The notes beneath the pieces were generated by a model. It was not told the origin of the DNA. It searched no databases and saw nothing but the letters and a program-made list of their open reading frames with translations. Both the position numbers and the translations under genes were made by a program. A stretch of 32,637 bases of DNA from assembly GCA_019247195.1 (NCBI GenBank), contig JAFAPI010000152.1:1-32637 (forward strand), in the 5' to 3' direction. The DNA is from Gammaproteobacteria bacterium (lineage in GTDB: Bacteria > Pseudomonadota > Gammaproteobacteria > Steroidobacterales > Steroidobacteraceae). Shown in pieces: positions 16,223 through 26,170 of this stretch. Positions within the stretch are counted from its first letter, which is position 1. Each line of letters begins with the position of its first letter.

Positions 16223-18489
16223 GCCGCAGCGGCGGGCAGCCGCGCGCTCAGCCGCTCGATGCGCCGCGGCCAGCCACGTTTGAGCACCGCCCCGCGCTGG
16301 GCGCGCTCGCCGCGCCACTCCTGCAGCTCCTTCCAGCTCAGCACCTTCTCCTGGCTACCCGACCAGAGCACGAGGCTCGCCCCCGCCGGCACGACGGTGA
16401 CCGCAGTCATCAGCTCGGTGCGCGCGGCGGCCTTCTTGCCCGGAATGTCGTAGAGCTTGTTGCCCTTGCCCCGCGGCATCTCCGGAACTTCGCTCACCGC
16501 GAAGGCGAGCAGCTTCCCCTCGCTCGAAACCGCGCAGACCAGCGCCTCGCCTGGCGGCACCGGCGCCGGTGGCAGCACGTGCGCGTTCTCCGGCACGCTG
16601 AGCACGGTCTTGCCCGCGCGACGATCCGTGAGCAGCTCCTTGAGGCGAGCGGTGAAGCCGTAGCCGGCGTCCGTGGCGAGCAGCCACAGGTCCTCCGGCT
16701 CCCCGATCATGACCCCGGCGAACTTGGCGCCGTCGGGAGGATCGAGGCGCCCCGAGAGCGGTTCGCCGTGGCCGCGCGCCGAGGGCAGGGAGTGGGCCGG
16801 GAGCGAGTACGTGCGACCGCTGCTGTCGATGAACACTGCAGACTGCAGGCTCCGCCCGCGCGCCAGGGCCTGGAAGGCATCCCCTCCTTTATAAGAGAGT
16901 GCGCTCGGCTCGATGTCGTGCCCCTTGGCTGAGCGCACCCAGCCGCCGGTCGACAGCACAACCGTGACCGGCTCATTGGGAATGAGCGTCGTCTCATCGA
17001 TCGCCTGGGCCGCCTCGCGCTCGATGATACGGGTGCGGCGCTCGTCGCCGTACTGCTCCGCGTCGGCGCGGATCTCGGTGGCGATGAGCTTGCGCAGCCG
17101 CACCTTGCTCTTGAGCAGCGCCTCGAGCTCGGCGCGTTCCGTGGCGAGGGACTTCTGCTCCTCGCGGATCTTCATCTCCGCGAGCTTGGCGAGGTGGCGC
17201 AGGCGCGTGTTCAGGATCTCCTCGGTCTGTGCGTCCGAGAGCTTGAAGCGCTTCATCAGCACCGGCTTCGGCTCCTCCTCGCGACGGATGATGCGGATCA
17301 CCTCATCGAGGTTCAGGAACGCGACCAGCAGGCCATCGAGGATGTGCAGCCGACGGTTCACCTTCTCGAGCCGGTGCTGCAGACGCCGCGTGACGGTCGC
17401 AGTGCGGAACTCGAGCCACTCGCTCAGGATCTGCTTCAGGCCCATCACCCGCGGGCGGCCGTCGAGCGCGATGATGTTGAGATTGACGCGGTAGTTGCGC
17501 TCCAGGTCGGTGGTGGCGAACAGGTGGTTCATCACCTCGCTCAGGTCCACGCGGTTGGAGCGCGGCACGATGACCAGCCGCGTCGGATTCTCGTGGTCCG
17601 ACTCATCGCGCAGATCCTCGACCATCGGCAGCTTCTTGGCGCGGATCTGCTCGGCGATCTGCTCCTGGACGCGCGCCGGCGACACCTGGTAAGGAAAGGC
17701 GGTGACGACGATGCTGCCGTCCTCGATCTCCCAGGTGGCGCGCGCCTTGAAGGTGCCGACGCCCTTCTCGTAGAACTCCTTGAGGTCGGCGCGCGGGGAG
17801 ATGATCTCGGCGCCGGTGGGCAGGTCCGGGCCCTTGACGTGCCTCATCAGCGCCGCGGTCGTGGCGTCCGGCTCGTCGAGCAGGTGGATGCAGGCGGCGG
17901 CTACCTCGCGCAGGTTGTGCGGCGGGATGTCTGTGGCCATGCCGACCGCGATGCCCTGCGTGCCATTGAGCAGCAGGTTCGGCAGCCGCGCCGGCAGGAT
18001 CACCGGCTCCTCCAGCGTGCCGTCGAAATTCGGCGCCCAGTCGACCGTACCGTCCGAGAGCTCCCCGAGCAGCAGATCGGCATAGCGGGTGAGCTTCGCC
18101 TCGGTGTAGCGCATCGCGGCGAAGGACTTCGGGTCATCCTGTGAGCCCCAGTTGCCCTGCCCGTCCACGAGCGGATAGCGGTAGGCGAAAGCCTGCGCCA
18201 TGAGCACCATCGCCTCGTAGCACGCGGTGTCGCCATGGGGGTGGAACTTGCCGATCACATCGCCGACGGTGCGCGCGGATTTCTTGTGCTTGGCGACGGC
18301 CGACAATCCGAGCTCGCTCATCGCGTAGACGATGCGCCGCTGGACCGGCTTCAGCCCGTCGCCGAGGGCCGGCAGGGCGCGGTCGAGGATGACGTACATC
18401 GAGTAATCGAGGTAGGCCTTCTCGGTGAAGGCGCGCAGCGGCTGTCGCTCGATCCCCTCGAAGTTCAGCTCCTGACTCTCCCCGGCCAT
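16219..18489 (-). CDS. parC: DNA topoisomerase IV subunit A
   Basis: ParC is the DNA-cleaving subunit of topoisomerase IV, which separates linked daughter chromosomes. The 756-residue product has the breakage-reunion domain with catalytic Tyr128 ([10 protein letters not shown]), the quinolone-region motif [12 protein letters not shown], the coiled-coil segment and a C-terminal beta-pinwheel region. Residue 88, equivalent to E. coli Ser80, is Thr. It starts one base after the parE stop, so parE-parC is one operon. Its stop codon overlaps that of the convergent FimX-like gene in a shared CTAG. Confidence 0.97.
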   Translation of the reverse strand: MAGESQELNFEGIERQPLRAFTEKAYLDYSMYVILDRALPALGDGLKPVQRRIVYAMSELGLSAVAKHKKSARTVGDVIGKFHPHGDTACYEAMVLMAQAFAYRYPLVDGQGNWGSQDDPKSFAAMRYTEAKLTRYADLLLGELSDGTVDWAPNFDGTLEEPVILPARLPNLLLNGTQGIAVGMATDIPPHNLREVAAACIHLLDEPDATTAALMRHVKGPDLPTGAEIISPRADLKEFYEKGVGTFKARATWEIEDGSIVVTAFPYQVSPARVQEQIAEQIRAKKLPMVEDLRDESDHENPTRLVIVPRSNRVDLSEVMNHLFATTDLERNYRVNLNIIALDGRPRVMGLKQILSEWLEFRTATVTRRLQHRLEKVNRRLHILDGLLVAFLNLDEVIRIIRREEEPKPVLMKRFKLSDAQTEEILNTRLRHLAKLAEMKIREEQKSLATERAELEALLKSKVRLRKLIATEIRADAEQYGDERRTRIIEREAAQAIDETTLIPNEPVTVVLSTGGWVRSAKGHDIEPSALSYKGGDAFQALARGRSLQSAVFIDSSGRTYSLPAHSLPSARGHGEPLSGRLDPPDGAKFAGVMIGEPEDLWLLATDAGYGFTARLKELLTDRRAGKTVLSVPENAHVLPPAPVPPGEALVCAVSSEGKLLAFAVSEVPEMPRGKGNKLYDIPGKKAAARTELMTAVTVVPAGASLVLWSGSQEKVLSWKELQEWRGERAQRGAVLKRGWPRRIERLSARLPAAAA

Positions 18490-18490
18490 C

Positions 18491-20383
18491 CTAGACCTGC
18501 ACTTCCGCGAGGTTACCCTTCGCCTCGAGCCACTCGCGCCGGTCGGCGGCGCGCTTCTTAGCGAGCAGCATGTCCATCAGCTGGTCGGTATTGTCCTTGC
18601 CGTCGATGGTGAGCTGCACCAGGCGCCGGGTGCGCGGGTCGATGGTGGTCTCGCGCAGCTGCAGCGGATTCATCTCCCCCAGGCCCTTGAAGCGGGTGAC
18701 GGTAGGCCGGGTGCGCGGGCTCTCCTTCTCGATGCGCTTGAGCAGCTGGTCACGTTCGGCGTCGTCCAGGGCATAGAGCACCTGCTTGCCGGCATCGACG
18801 CGGTAGAGCGGCGGCATGGCGACGTGCACGTGGCCGTGCGCCACCAGCGGACGGAAATGGCGCAGGAACAGCGCGCACAGGAGCGTCGCGATGTGCTGCC
18901 CGTCAGAGTCCGCATCCGCCAGGATGCACACCTTGTGGTAGCGCAGTTGCGAAAGATCCGCTGAGCCCGGCTCGATGCCGAGCGCGACACTGATGTCGTG
19001 CACCTCCTGGCTGCCGGCGATCTCGCCCGGATCGAGCTCCCACGTATTCAGGATCTTGCCGCGCAGCGGCATGATCGCCTGGAAGTCCTTATCGCGCGCC
19101 TGCTTGGCCGACCCGCCGGCCGAGTCCCCCTCGACCAGGAACAGCTCGGAGCGTTTGGGATCCTGGCTGGCGCAGTCGGCGAGCTTGCCCGGCAGCGCCG
19201 GGCCGGTGGTAAGGCGCTTGCGCACGACCCGCTGTGCCGCTTTGGCGCGCTCCTGGGCGTTGGCGATCGCGAACTGAGCGATGCGCTCGCCGGCATCCGG
19301 GTGACGGTTGAGCCACAGCGCCATCGAGTCGCGCGTGAACCCCTCCACCAGAGCGGCCGCATCGCGGCTGCCGAGGCGCTCCTTCATCTGCCCGGCGAAC
19401 TGCGGCTCGTGGATCTTCACCGACAGCACGTAGTTCGCCTTGTCCCACACGTCCTCGGGCGTCAGCTTGATGCCGCGCGGCACGAGGTTGCGGAACTCGC
19501 AGAACTCGCGCACCGCCTGTGCGACCCCGGCGCGCAGGCCGTTGACGTGCGTGCCGCCCTCGGGCGTCGGGATGAGGTTCACATAGCTCTCACCGAGCGC
19601 GCTCTCGGCTTCCGGGGCCCAGCACAGCGCGTACTCGACCGCATCGTCCTCACCGCTGCGCGTGCCGGTGATCGGCTCGGCCGGGATGCGCTCGAGCTTG
19701 CCGAGCTCCTCGACCAGGTAGGCGCCGAGGTCGCCGGTGTAGAACCACTCGTCTTTCTCCCCGCTCGCCTCGTTGCGGAACGTGACCTTCAGTCTCGGGC
19801 ACAACACCGCCTTCGCTTTCAGGGTGTGCTTGAGCTGCGGGACGGAGAACTTGTCGGAATCAAAGAAGGCGGGGTCCGGCCAGAAGCGCAGCGTGGTACC
19901 GGTGTTACGCTGACCGACGGTGCCGATCTCCTCCAGCTTGGAGGCCACCTTGCCATCCTTGAAGCTGATGTTGTACTCGCGGCCGCCGCGCTTGATCCAG
20001 CACTCGAGGTGCTTGGACAGGGCATTCACCACCGACACCCCGACGCCGTGCAGGCCGCCGGAGAACTTGTAGGTCTTGTCGGAAAACTTTCCGCCGGCAT
20101 GCAGGCGGGTGAGGATCAGCTCCGCGCCGCTGATTTTCTCCTTGGGGTGTATGTCGACCGGCATGCCGCGCCCATCATCGGCCACCTCGAGGGACCCGTC
20201 CTTGTGCAGCACCACGTCGATCTGCTTGCAGTAGCCGGCGATCGCCTCATCGACACTGTTGTCGATGACCTCGTGGGCGAGGTGATTGGGCCGGGAAGTG
20301 TGGGTGTACATGCCCGGGCGGCGCCGCACGGGCTCGAGGCCACTCAGGACCTCGATATCAGAGGCGGTATAGGACTGGCTCAT
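18491..20383 (-). CDS. parE: DNA topoisomerase IV subunit B
   Basis: ParE is the ATPase subunit of topoisomerase IV. The 630-residue product has the GHKL ATPase domain ([44 protein letters not shown]), the transducer domain, and the TOPRIM domain ([28 protein letters not shown]). The typical ParE length, without the GyrB insertion, and the neighbouring parC separate it from gyrB. The ATG at 20383 gives [26 protein letters not shown], the expected start. Confidence 0.97.
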   Translation of the reverse strand: MSQSYTASDIEVLSGLEPVRRRPGMYTHTSRPNHLAHEVIDNSVDEAIAGYCKQIDVVLHKDGSLEVADDGRGMPVDIHPKEKISGAELILTRLHAGGKFSDKTYKFSGGLHGVGVSVVNALSKHLECWIKRGGREYNISFKDGKVASKLEEIGTVGQRNTGTTLRFWPDPAFFDSDKFSVPQLKHTLKAKAVLCPRLKVTFRNEASGEKDEWFYTGDLGAYLVEELGKLERIPAEPITGTRSGEDDAVEYALCWAPEAESALGESYVNLIPTPEGGTHVNGLRAGVAQAVREFCEFRNLVPRGIKLTPEDVWDKANYVLSVKIHEPQFAGQMKERLGSRDAAALVEGFTRDSMALWLNRHPDAGERIAQFAIANAQERAKAAQRVVRKRLTTGPALPGKLADCASQDPKRSELFLVEGDSAGGSAKQARDKDFQAIMPLRGKILNTWELDPGEIAGSQEVHDISVALGIEPGSADLSQLRYHKVCILADADSDGQHIATLLCALFLRHFRPLVAHGHVHVAMPPLYRVDAGKQVLYALDDAERDQLLKRIEKESPRTRPTVTRFKGLGEMNPLQLRETTIDPRTRRLVQLTIDGKDNTDQLMDMLLAKKRAADRREWLEAKGNLAEVQV

Positions 20384-20429
20384 CCGCGCGCGGGCAGCTT
20401 CCTTGGCGATCGTCCGGGCACGGGCGCGG

Positions 20430-20438
20430 ATCTTAGCA
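20430..20438 (-). promoter_or_regulatory. Extended -10 promoter of parE-parC
   Basis: On the minus strand TGC-TAAGAT (4 of 6 in the hexamer, with TGn) lies in the 78-base gap upstream of parE; transcription would start near 20423. The TGC extension is the same as in the FimX-like gene promoter. The rest of the gap shows nothing else. Confidence 0.4.
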
Positions 20439-20461
20439 GGCGCGCCGCGCCGCCGCGCCGC

Positions 20462-21040
20462 TCAGTCAAGATCGGCGCAGAGCGCGCGGCGCAGTGCGTC
20501 CGGCGCCAGGACCTCGTGACGGTACTGGGGGTGGTCGATGCCGGCGCCGAGGACCGCACCGCCCCGCAGGCTCTCGATCATCGCCGCGTCGAGCTCGAAG
20601 CGCAGGAAGTGCACCGCGGAGGTCTTGGCGCTGTTCTCGCGCGATAGATCCTCGTCGGCGACGGCGAAGACGCGCGTGTGCCCGGCGACCTGCATCCAGC
20701 AGCGCTGCTCCACACCCCTTAACTGCGCGAGCGCGGCGGGCCGGGCCGCCGGCTCGTACTCCAGCAGCAACGTCACCTTCCAGTTACTGCCATCGGGGAT
20801 CAGCGGGTTGTAGGCGGCGAGCTCCGCGGCGATACCCTCCGCTTCGAAGATGCGCTCGGTACGCAGCATCTCCTGGATCTGGTACTGCACCGTCAGGCGG
20901 TCCTCGAACAACCAGGTGGCGTGCGGGCCGACGGCGAGCTGACGCTCGCTCTTGTGCTGCAGCACGCGGGCCCTAAACTGCGGGCGCGCCTGCGCGTACT
21001 CCTCGAGGGACATGAGGTCTTCGCGGCTGAGCGGGCGCAT
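20462..21040 (-). CDS. DUF3501 family protein
   Basis: The 192-residue product is a soluble protein of the DUF3501 type, recognised by its start (RPLSREDLMSLEEYAQARPQFRARVLQHKSERQLAVGPHATWLFEDRLTVQYQIQEMLRTERIF is spread over residues 2-64) and its place after a GlpC-like Fe-S protein and a rubrerythrin. It has no membrane segment and no obvious catalytic motif; Cys residues are few, so it does not look like a cluster-binding protein. Function is unknown; the conserved linkage suggests it works with the other two. The ATG at 21040 is one base after the Fe-S gene stop, so translation is probably coupled. Confidence 0.82.
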   Translation of the reverse strand: MRPLSREDLMSLEEYAQARPQFRARVLQHKSERQLAVGPHATWLFEDRLTVQYQIQEMLRTERIFEAEGIAAELAAYNPLIPDGSNWKVTLLLEYEPAARPAALAQLRGVEQRCWMQVAGHTRVFAVADEDLSRENSAKTSAVHFLRFELDAAMIESLRGGAVLGAGIDHPQYRHEVLAPDALRRALCADLD

Positions 21041-21041
21041 C

Positions 21042-22415
21042 TCAAATACCGTACGCGCGCCGCAGCAGGCGCAGCGGATGCTCGGCGGGGCGCGGCGGCT
21101 TGAGGCCGCTCGCGATCTGCTCCCCGGCCATCGGGCAATCACTGCTGTAATGGTCCGCGCCGGCGGCCTGCACCCGCTGCACGACCGGGGCGCCGATCTT
21201 CACCGAGGCGGCACGGAACTCGCGCTTCACCCCGTAGGTGCCGTTGTGTCCCGAGCAGCGCTCGATCACCTCCACGGTCGTGCCAGGGATCAGCCGCAGC
21301 AGATCCCGCGTCTTCAGGCCGAGGTTCTGCACGCGCAGATGGCACGGAACGTGATAGCTCACCTTACCGAGCGGGGTGCTGAAGTCGGTACGCAGCAGGC
21401 CCGCCTCGTGGCGGCGCATCAGGTACTCGAACGGGTCGAAGATGCGGCTCGCTACCTCCTGGACGGCTGCGTCCTCCGGAAAGAGCAGCGGCAGCTCCTG
21501 CTTGAACATGAGCACGCACGAGGGGATCGGGGCGAGCAGATCGAAGCCGGCGCGCACCGCGGCGAGCAGCACCGGCAGGTTCTCCTCCTTGAGGCTTGCC
21601 ACGGCCGCGAGATCCCCGAGCTCCAGTCGTGGCATGCCGCAGCAGCGCTCCCGGCTCAACAGCCGCACTTCGATCCCGTTGTGCTCGAGGACCGTCGCCA
21701 GGTCCTCATCCAGCCCGGGCTCGTTACGATTGCCGTAACAGGTGGTAAAGAGCGCGACCCGTCCGGTGGTGGTCGCGGTGGCACGCGCGCCCGGCCCTGA
21801 CTCGACGACGGCGGTGCCGAGGCGGCGCAGACGCCTACGGGCGCTACGGGCGTGGTAGTGCGGTATGGGCGCCGTCGGGTCCACGCCGAGGGTGGCCGCG
21901 AGAAGCGCACGACCGGGGCGCGAGTGATTGACTGCGTTTACCAGCGGGGCGATGACCGGGATGCCGGCGATCGCACCCACCGTATCGGTCGCCGCCAGCG
22001 CGCGCTCGCGCCAGCTAAGTCCCTGCTCGCGGGTGCGAACTGCCTTGGCCCTCAGCATCAGGTGCGGGAAATCCACGTTCCACGGATGCGGCGGCACGTA
22101 CGGACACTTCGTCATGAAGCACATGTCGCACAGGTAGCAGTGGTCCACGACCTGCCAGTAGACACGTTTGTCGACGGCCGCTACCTCGCCCTCGCTGGTC
22201 GCATCGACCGCATCGAACAGCAGCGGGAAGGCATTGCAGAGCGCGAAGCAGCGCCGGCAGCCGTGACAGATGTCGAAGACCCGCTCGAGCTCCTTGTCGA
22301 GCGCGCCGCGGTCGTAGAAGGATTCCTCGCGCCAGCGCAACGGATGACGCGTGGGCGCCTCGAGGCTGCCCTCGCGCGCCGCGGGCGCACCGGGGCGCGG
22401 TGGCAGTGTGCTCAT
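21042..22415 (-). CDS. GlpC/HdrD-like (Fe-S)-binding oxidoreductase subunit
   Basis: The 457-residue product has two [4Fe-4S] ferredoxin motifs (C50, C53, C56, C60 and C93, C96, C99, C104) and two cysteine-rich CCG-type domains. The first CCG domain has C226, C258-C259-G and C300; the second has C358, C387-S-G and C427. The ERCSGHNG form resembles GlpC of anaerobic glycerol-3-phosphate dehydrogenase. No catalytic dehydrogenase gene (GlpA/GlpB) is nearby; instead the partners are rubrerythrin and DUF3501. It therefore probably carries electrons to or from an unknown redox partner, possibly rubrerythrin, but this is inference. No clear membrane helix is seen. A Shine-Dalgarno-like GGAG precedes the ATG at 22415. 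Confidence 0.85.
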   Translation of the reverse strand: MSTLPPRPGAPAAREGSLEAPTRHPLRWREESFYDRGALDKELERVFDICHGCRRCFALCNAFPLLFDAVDATSEGEVAAVDKRVYWQVVDHCYLCDMCFMTKCPYVPPHPWNVDFPHLMLRAKAVRTREQGLSWRERALAATDTVGAIAGIPVIAPLVNAVNHSRPGRALLAATLGVDPTAPIPHYHARSARRRLRRLGTAVVESGPGARATATTTGRVALFTTCYGNRNEPGLDEDLATVLEHNGIEVRLLSRERCCGMPRLELGDLAAVASLKEENLPVLLAAVRAGFDLLAPIPSCVLMFKQELPLLFPEDAAVQEVASRIFDPFEYLMRRHEAGLLRTDFSTPLGKVSYHVPCHLRVQNLGLKTRDLLRLIPGTTVEVIERCSGHNGTYGVKREFRAASVKIGAPVVQRVQAAGADHYSSDCPMAGEQIASGLKPPRPAEHPLRLLRRAYGI

Positions 22416-22433
22416 CGGAAACTCCGAAGCGCT

Positions 22434-22457
22434 GGCGCGCCGGGCGATCGGCGCGCC
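22434..22457 (-). other. Stem-loop between rubrerythrin and Fe-S genes
   Basis: GGCGCGCC occurs twice with 8 bases between (22434-22441 and 22450-22457). Because the 8-mer is self-complementary, the transcript can form a perfect 8-bp hairpin 12 bases after the rubrerythrin stop. There is no U-run. Such a hairpin could protect the 3' end of a short rubrerythrin mRNA or attenuate downstream expression. Confidence 0.4.
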
Positions 22458-22469
22458 GAGTCGACGGCC

Positions 22470-22883
22470 TCAGATGTTGTCGAGGGCCTTCTGGAAGCGG
22501 TTGGCGTGCGAACGCTCGGCCTTGGCGAGCGTCTCAAACCAGTCGGCGATCTCCGCGAAGCCCTCTTCGCGTGCCGCCTTCGCCATTCCGGGGTACATGT
22601 CGGTGTACTCGTGCGTCTCGCCGGCGATCGCGGCCTTCAGGTTGTTGCGCGTCTCGCCGATCGGCAGTCCCGTGGCCGGATCGCCCACCGCCTCGAGGTA
22701 CTCGAGGTGCCCGTGCGCGTGCCCGGTCTCGCCCTCCGCCGTGGAGCGGAACACCGCCGATACGTCGTTGAACCCCTCGACGTCCGCCTTCTGAGCGAAA
22801 TAGAGGTAGCGGCGATTCGCCTGAGACTCCCCGGCGAAGGCCTCCTTCAGGTTCTGCTCGGTCCGGCTGCCTTTCAGATTCAT
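22470..22883 (-). CDS. Rubrerythrin-type diiron protein (ferritin-like domain only)
   Basis: Rubrerythrins use a diiron site to reduce hydrogen peroxide in the cytoplasm. The 137-residue product is a four-helix bundle with a full ligand set: E19, E52-x-x-H55, E89, E92 and E123-x-x-H126. It lacks the C-terminal rubredoxin domain that classical rubrerythrins use to receive electrons, so it needs a separate donor. The Fe-S protein encoded downstream is a candidate (inference). The ATG at 22883 follows GAGGA at 22891-22887. It leads a minus-strand cluster with the Fe-S and DUF3501 genes. Confidence 0.92.
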   Translation of the reverse strand: MNLKGSRTEQNLKEAFAGESQANRRYLYFAQKADVEGFNDVSAVFRSTAEGETGHAHGHLEYLEAVGDPATGLPIGETRNNLKAAIAGETHEYTDMYPGMAKAAREEGFAEIADWFETLAKAERSHANRFQKALDNI

Positions 22884-22893
22884 GATTCCTCAC

Positions 22894-22908
22894 TTAGACT
22901 GGGTCTAA
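22894..22908. promoter_or_regulatory. Perfect inverted repeat, candidate operator of the rubrerythrin cluster
   Basis: TTAGAC-TGG-GTCTAA is a perfect 6-3-6 inverted repeat. It lies about 9-23 bases downstream of the predicted rubrerythrin transcription start and just before its Shine-Dalgarno sequence. This suits a repressor that blocks elongation or initiation; the size resembles sites of small dimeric redox regulators. The regulator is unknown. Confidence 0.5.
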
Positions 22909-22923
22909 CTGCACAGGCGGGGG

Positions 22924-22952
22924 ACTCTATGCCCGCGATTATGACGCGTCAA
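22924..22952 (-). promoter_or_regulatory. Promoter of the rubrerythrin cluster
   Basis: On the minus strand TTGACG (22952-22947), a 17-base spacer and TAGAGT (22929-22924) form a good sigma-70 promoter, with a start near 22917 and a leader of about 34 bases. The -35 is one arm of an inverted repeat whose other arm is the -35 of the divergent xseB promoter. Confidence 0.6.
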
Positions 22953-22957
22953 CCGCG

Positions 22958-22985
22958 TTGACCCTGCGCGGGGGCGCTGTATAAC
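22958..22985 (+). promoter_or_regulatory. Promoter of xseB-ispA
   Basis: TTGACC (22958-22963), a 16-base spacer and TATAAC (22980-22985) form a good sigma-70 promoter with a start near 22992, about 26 bases before the first xseB ATG. It is back to back with the rubrerythrin promoter, with only 5 bp between the two -35 boxes. Confidence 0.6.
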
Positions 22986-23017
22986 GTGGCGCCGCGCCGC
23001 GCCCACCCGCGAAATGC

Positions 23018-23296
23018 ATGACCATGAATTCCGCTCCGAGCAACCCACCCACCGCTGACTTCGAGCAGGCCCTGCGCGAGCTCGAGGGCCTGGTCGAGCG
23101 CCTCGAGCACGGCGATCTGCCGCTCGAGGAAGCGCTCGCGCTCTTTGAGCGCGGCGTCGCGCTTACTCGCCAGTGCCAGGCCTCGCTTTCAGCCGCGCAG
23201 CAGAAGGTCGAGATCCTGCTCAAGCGCGGCGGGGAGCACGTGGTGCAGCCCTTCAGCGGCAGTGGCGAGGAGAGCACAGGCGCGGCTGACACGTGA
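23018..23296 (+). CDS. xseB: Exodeoxyribonuclease VII small subunit
   Basis: XseB with XseA forms exonuclease VII, which degrades single-stranded DNA. The 92-residue product has the family segment ADFEQALRELEGLVERLEHG followed by LPLEEALALFERGVALTRQC, and a coiled C-terminal helix. The start may be the ATG at 23018 or the one two codons later at 23024; neither has a clear Shine-Dalgarno. The stop overlaps the ispA GTG by 4 bases. The xseB-ispA-dxs order is widely conserved. Confidence 0.93.
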   Translation: MTMNSAPSNPPTADFEQALRELEGLVERLEHGDLPLEEALALFERGVALTRQCQASLSAAQQKVEILLKRGGEHVVQPFSGSGEESTGAADT

Positions 23297-24210
23297 GCTC
23301 AGGGGCCGAGGGCGGTGCGGCACCCTTTGCCGCCCGCATCGAGCGCTGCCAGGCGCGCATCGAGCGCGTGCTCGATGAGGCGCTCACGCTGCCCGACCCG
23401 GGCACCGCGCGGCTGCGGGAGGCGATGCGCTACAGCGTGCTCGGGGCGGGCAAGCGCCTGCGACCGACGCTGGTGTACCTCACCGGCGAGTCTTTGGGGG
23501 CGCCGCCCGAGCGGCTCGACGCGCCGGCCGCGGCGGTCGAGCTGATCCACGTCTACAGTCTGGTCCACGACGACCTGCCGGCGATGGACGATGACGACCT
23601 GCGACGCGGGCGCCCGACCTGTCATCGCGCATTCGACGAAGGGATCGCCGTGCTGGTCGGCGATGCCCTGCAGGCGCTGGCGTTCGCGGTGCTCGCGCAC
23701 GCGCCTCTCGCCGGGGGCTCTGCGGCGACCCGGCTGGACATGATCCGCGTGCTGGCGCGGGCCACCGGCACGGGGGGCATGGCCGGCGGGCAGGCGATCG
23801 ATCTGGCCGCGGCGGGCCACACCCTCGCGGTGGCGGACATCGAGGACATGCACCGGCGCAAGACCGGAGCACTCATCGAGTGCAGCGTGCGGCTCGGGGC
23901 CCTGGCCGGGGGGCTCGAAGGCGGAGCGGAGCTTGCTGCCCTGGCCCGCTTCGGCGCGGAGATCGGCCTCGCCTTCCAGATCCAGGACGACATCCTCGAT
24001 GTCGAGGGTGATCCGGCGCTGCTGGGCAAGACCACCGGCGCCGACGCCGCGCACGCCAAGCCGACCTACCCAAGCACCGCCGGACTGGTGGGTGCCCGCC
24101 GCCGGGCACGCGAGCTGCGCGATGCGGCGATCGAGGCGCTGGCGCCGCTCGGAACGCGCGGTGCGGACCTCGCCCGGCTGGCCGATTACATCGTCAACCG
24201 GACCAGCTGA
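23293..24210 (+). CDS. ispA: Farnesyl diphosphate synthase (polyprenyl synthetase)
   Basis: IspA joins dimethylallyl and isopentenyl diphosphate to give farnesyl diphosphate for quinones and undecaprenyl phosphate. The 305-residue product has the first aspartate-rich motif DDLPAMD (93-99) with the extra residues typical of bacterial FPP synthases, the second motif DDILD (232-236), and GAGKRLRP (51-58). The GTG start at 23293 forms a GTGA overlap with xseB. dxs, the first enzyme of the pathway that feeds it, follows. Confidence 0.95.
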   Translation: MSSGAEGGAAPFAARIERCQARIERVLDEALTLPDPGTARLREAMRYSVLGAGKRLRPTLVYLTGESLGAPPERLDAPAAAVELIHVYSLVHDDLPAMDDDDLRRGRPTCHRAFDEGIAVLVGDALQALAFAVLAHAPLAGGSAATRLDMIRVLARATGTGGMAGGQAIDLAAAGHTLAVADIEDMHRRKTGALIECSVRLGALAGGLEGGAELAALARFGAEIGLAFQIQDDILDVEGDPALLGKTTGADAAHAKPTYPSTAGLVGARRRARELRDAAIEALAPLGTRGADLARLADYIVNRTS

Positions 24211-24252
24211 AGCGGGTACACGGCCGCGGCTCGGTGCGGCCGACGAGCCGTG

Positions 24253-24258
24253 TAAACT
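24253..24258 (+). promoter_or_regulatory. -10-like hexamer before dxs
   Basis: TAAACT (4 of 6) ends ten bases before the dxs ATG, which would give a leader of only about 4 bases. No Shine-Dalgarno precedes the ATG. dxs may also be read through from ispA, 58 bases upstream. Confidence 0.25.
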
Positions 24259-24268
24259 GACCGGCGAC

Positions 24269-26170
24269 ATGGCCAGCGCGCCCGACCCCTACCCGCTCCT
24301 GAGCGCGATCGACTCCCCTGCCGCGCTGCGACGCCTCCCCGTCACCCAGCTGCCGGCGGTGGCGCATGAGCTGCGTGAATTCCTGATCCAGAGCGTGAGC
24401 ACCCGCGGCGGCCACTTTGCCGCCGGGCTCGGCACGGTGGAGCTGACCATCGCGCTGCACTACGTGTACGACACTCCCCAGGACCGACTGGTATGGGACG
24501 TGGGCCACCAGGCCTACCCGCATAAGGTGCTCACCGGCCGACGGGACCGGCTGCATACCATCAAGCAGGACGCCGGGCTTGCGCCCTTCCCGAGCCGCGC
24601 CGAGAGCGAGTACGACACCTTCGGCGTCGGGCACTCGAGTACCTCGATCAGCGCTGCCCTGGGCATGGCGGTCGCGGCGCGGCAGCTGCACGCCGAGCGG
24701 CGGGTGGTGGCCGTGATCGGCGACGGCGCGCTGACCGCCGGCATGGCCTTCGAGGCCTTGAATCACGCCGGCTCGCTGCCGGCCGACCTGCTGGTCGTGC
24801 TCAACGACAACGACATGTCCATCTCGGAGAACGTCGGCGCACTCTCGAATCACTTCGCGCGTGCTCTGTCCGGACGGGTCTACGCCCACTTGCGCGAGGG
24901 CGGCAAGAAGGTGCTGCGCCAGATGCCCACGGTATGGGAGCTGGCGCGACGTTCGGAGGAGCATCTCAAGGGCATGGTGCTGCCGGGCACCCTGTTCGAG
25001 GAGATGGGCTTCAACTACATCGGACCGATGGACGGGCACGACGTGCGGGCGCTGGTGAGCACGCTGCGCAACCTGAAAAAGCTGCGCGGACCGCAGTTCC
25101 TGCACGTGGTGACGCGCAAGGGCAAGGGCTACGCCCCGGCCGAGGCCGATCCCATCAAGTGGCACGGCCCCGGACCGTTCGACCCGGCCAGCGGCACGAT
25201 CTACAAGGAGAAGGCGAGCGGTCCGACCTATTCGCAGGTGTTCGGCGAGTGGCTGTGCGACATGGCGGAGGTCGACTCGCGGGTGATCGGCATCACGCCT
25301 GCGATGCGCGAAGGCTCAGGCCTGGTGGAATTCTCGCGGCGCTTTCCGCAGCGCTACTTCGACGTCGCCATCGCCGAGCAGCACGCGGTCACCTTCGCGG
25401 CCGGGCTCGCCACGGAAGGCCTCAAGCCGGTGGTGGCCATCTATTCGACCTTCCTGCAGCGCGCCTACGATCAGCTGATCCATGACGTTGCGCTGCAGAA
25501 CCTGCCGGTGGTCTTTGCAATCGACCGCGCCGGGCTGGTCGGCAGCGACGGGGCCACGCACCAGGGGAGTTACGATCTTTCCTACCTGCGCTGCATCCCC
25601 AACCTGACCGTCATGGCGCCGGCGGACGAGAACGAATGCCGGCAGATGCTCTTCACGGCGACCACCCTGCCCGGGCCGGCGGCGGTGCGCTACCCGCGCG
25701 GTTGCGGTCCGGGCGTGAGCGTGATGAAGGCGATGAGTGCGCTGCCGCTCGGCACCGCGCAAATGCGCCGCGAGGGCAAGAGCGGCCTGGCACTGCTGGT
25801 ATTCGGCGCGCTGCTGCCGGCGGCCCAGCCGATCGCCGAGCGTCTTGATGCCACCCTCGTCAACATGCGCTTCGTCAAGCCGCTGGATGAGGCGCTGCTG
25901 CTGAAGCTGGCCGCGCAGCACCGCGCCTTCGTCACCATCGAGGAGAACGCGACCCAAGGGGGGGCCGGTTCGGGCGTGGAGGAGCTGCTGGTCGCCGAGG
26001 GCGTCCAGCTGCCGCTGCTGCAGCTGGGCATCCCGGACCGCTTCATCGAGCACGGTTCGCGCGAGAGCTGCCTCGCGGCTGCGGGGCTGGATGCCGCCTC
26101 ACTCGCCGCCAGCATCGAGCGTTGGTGGCTGCTGCAGTCGCCCGAGCGGATGCGTTCGGCGACGGGCTAG
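24269..26170 (+). CDS. dxs: 1-deoxy-D-xylulose-5-phosphate synthase
   Basis: Dxs joins pyruvate and glyceraldehyde 3-phosphate using thiamine diphosphate, the first step of the methylerythritol phosphate pathway. The 633-residue product has the active-site histidines in RGGHF (H49) and [10 protein letters not shown], the thiamine diphosphate motif [18 protein letters not shown] followed by NDN, and [17 protein letters not shown] with the catalytic Glu. Length is normal. The frame is open upstream to 23933, inside ispA, but the ATG at 24269 gives the usual start. Its product feeds isoprenoid, thiamine and pyridoxal pathways. Confidence 0.96.
   Translation: MASAPDPYPLLSAIDSPAALRRLPVTQLPAVAHELREFLIQSVSTRGGHFAAGLGTVELTIALHYVYDTPQDRLVWDVGHQAYPHKVLTGRRDRLHTIKQDAGLAPFPSRAESEYDTFGVGHSSTSISAALGMAVAARQLHAERRVVAVIGDGALTAGMAFEALNHAGSLPADLLVVLNDNDMSISENVGALSNHFARALSGRVYAHLREGGKKVLRQMPTVWELARRSEEHLKGMVLPGTLFEEMGFNYIGPMDGHDVRALVSTLRNLKKLRGPQFLHVVTRKGKGYAPAEADPIKWHGPGPFDPASGTIYKEKASGPTYSQVFGEWLCDMAEVDSRVIGITPAMREGSGLVEFSRRFPQRYFDVAIAEQHAVTFAAGLATEGLKPVVAIYSTFLQRAYDQLIHDVALQNLPVVFAIDRAGLVGSDGATHQGSYDLSYLRCIPNLTVMAPADENECRQMLFTATTLPGPAAVRYPRGCGPGVSVMKAMSALPLGTAQMRREGKSGLALLVFGALLPAAQPIAERLDATLVNMRFVKPLDEALLLKLAAQHRAFVTIEENATQGGAGSGVEELLVAEGVQLPLLQLGIPDRFIEHGSRESCLAAAGLDAASLAASIERWWLLQSPERMRSATG

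Noticed and set aside
18998-20647. A 549-codon plus-strand open frame opposite parE.
   Set aside because: parE is unmistakable on the other strand; the antisense product has no recognisable motif.
22948-22962. The inverted repeat GTCAAC-CGC-GTTGAC as a regulator site.
   Set aside because: Its arms are the -35 boxes of two divergent promoters, which explains it without a regulator, though a binding protein is not excluded.
23933-24268. A 112-codon upstream extension of the dxs frame.
   Set aside because: It runs through the end of ispA and has no similarity to Dxs; the ATG at 24269 gives the normal N-terminus.
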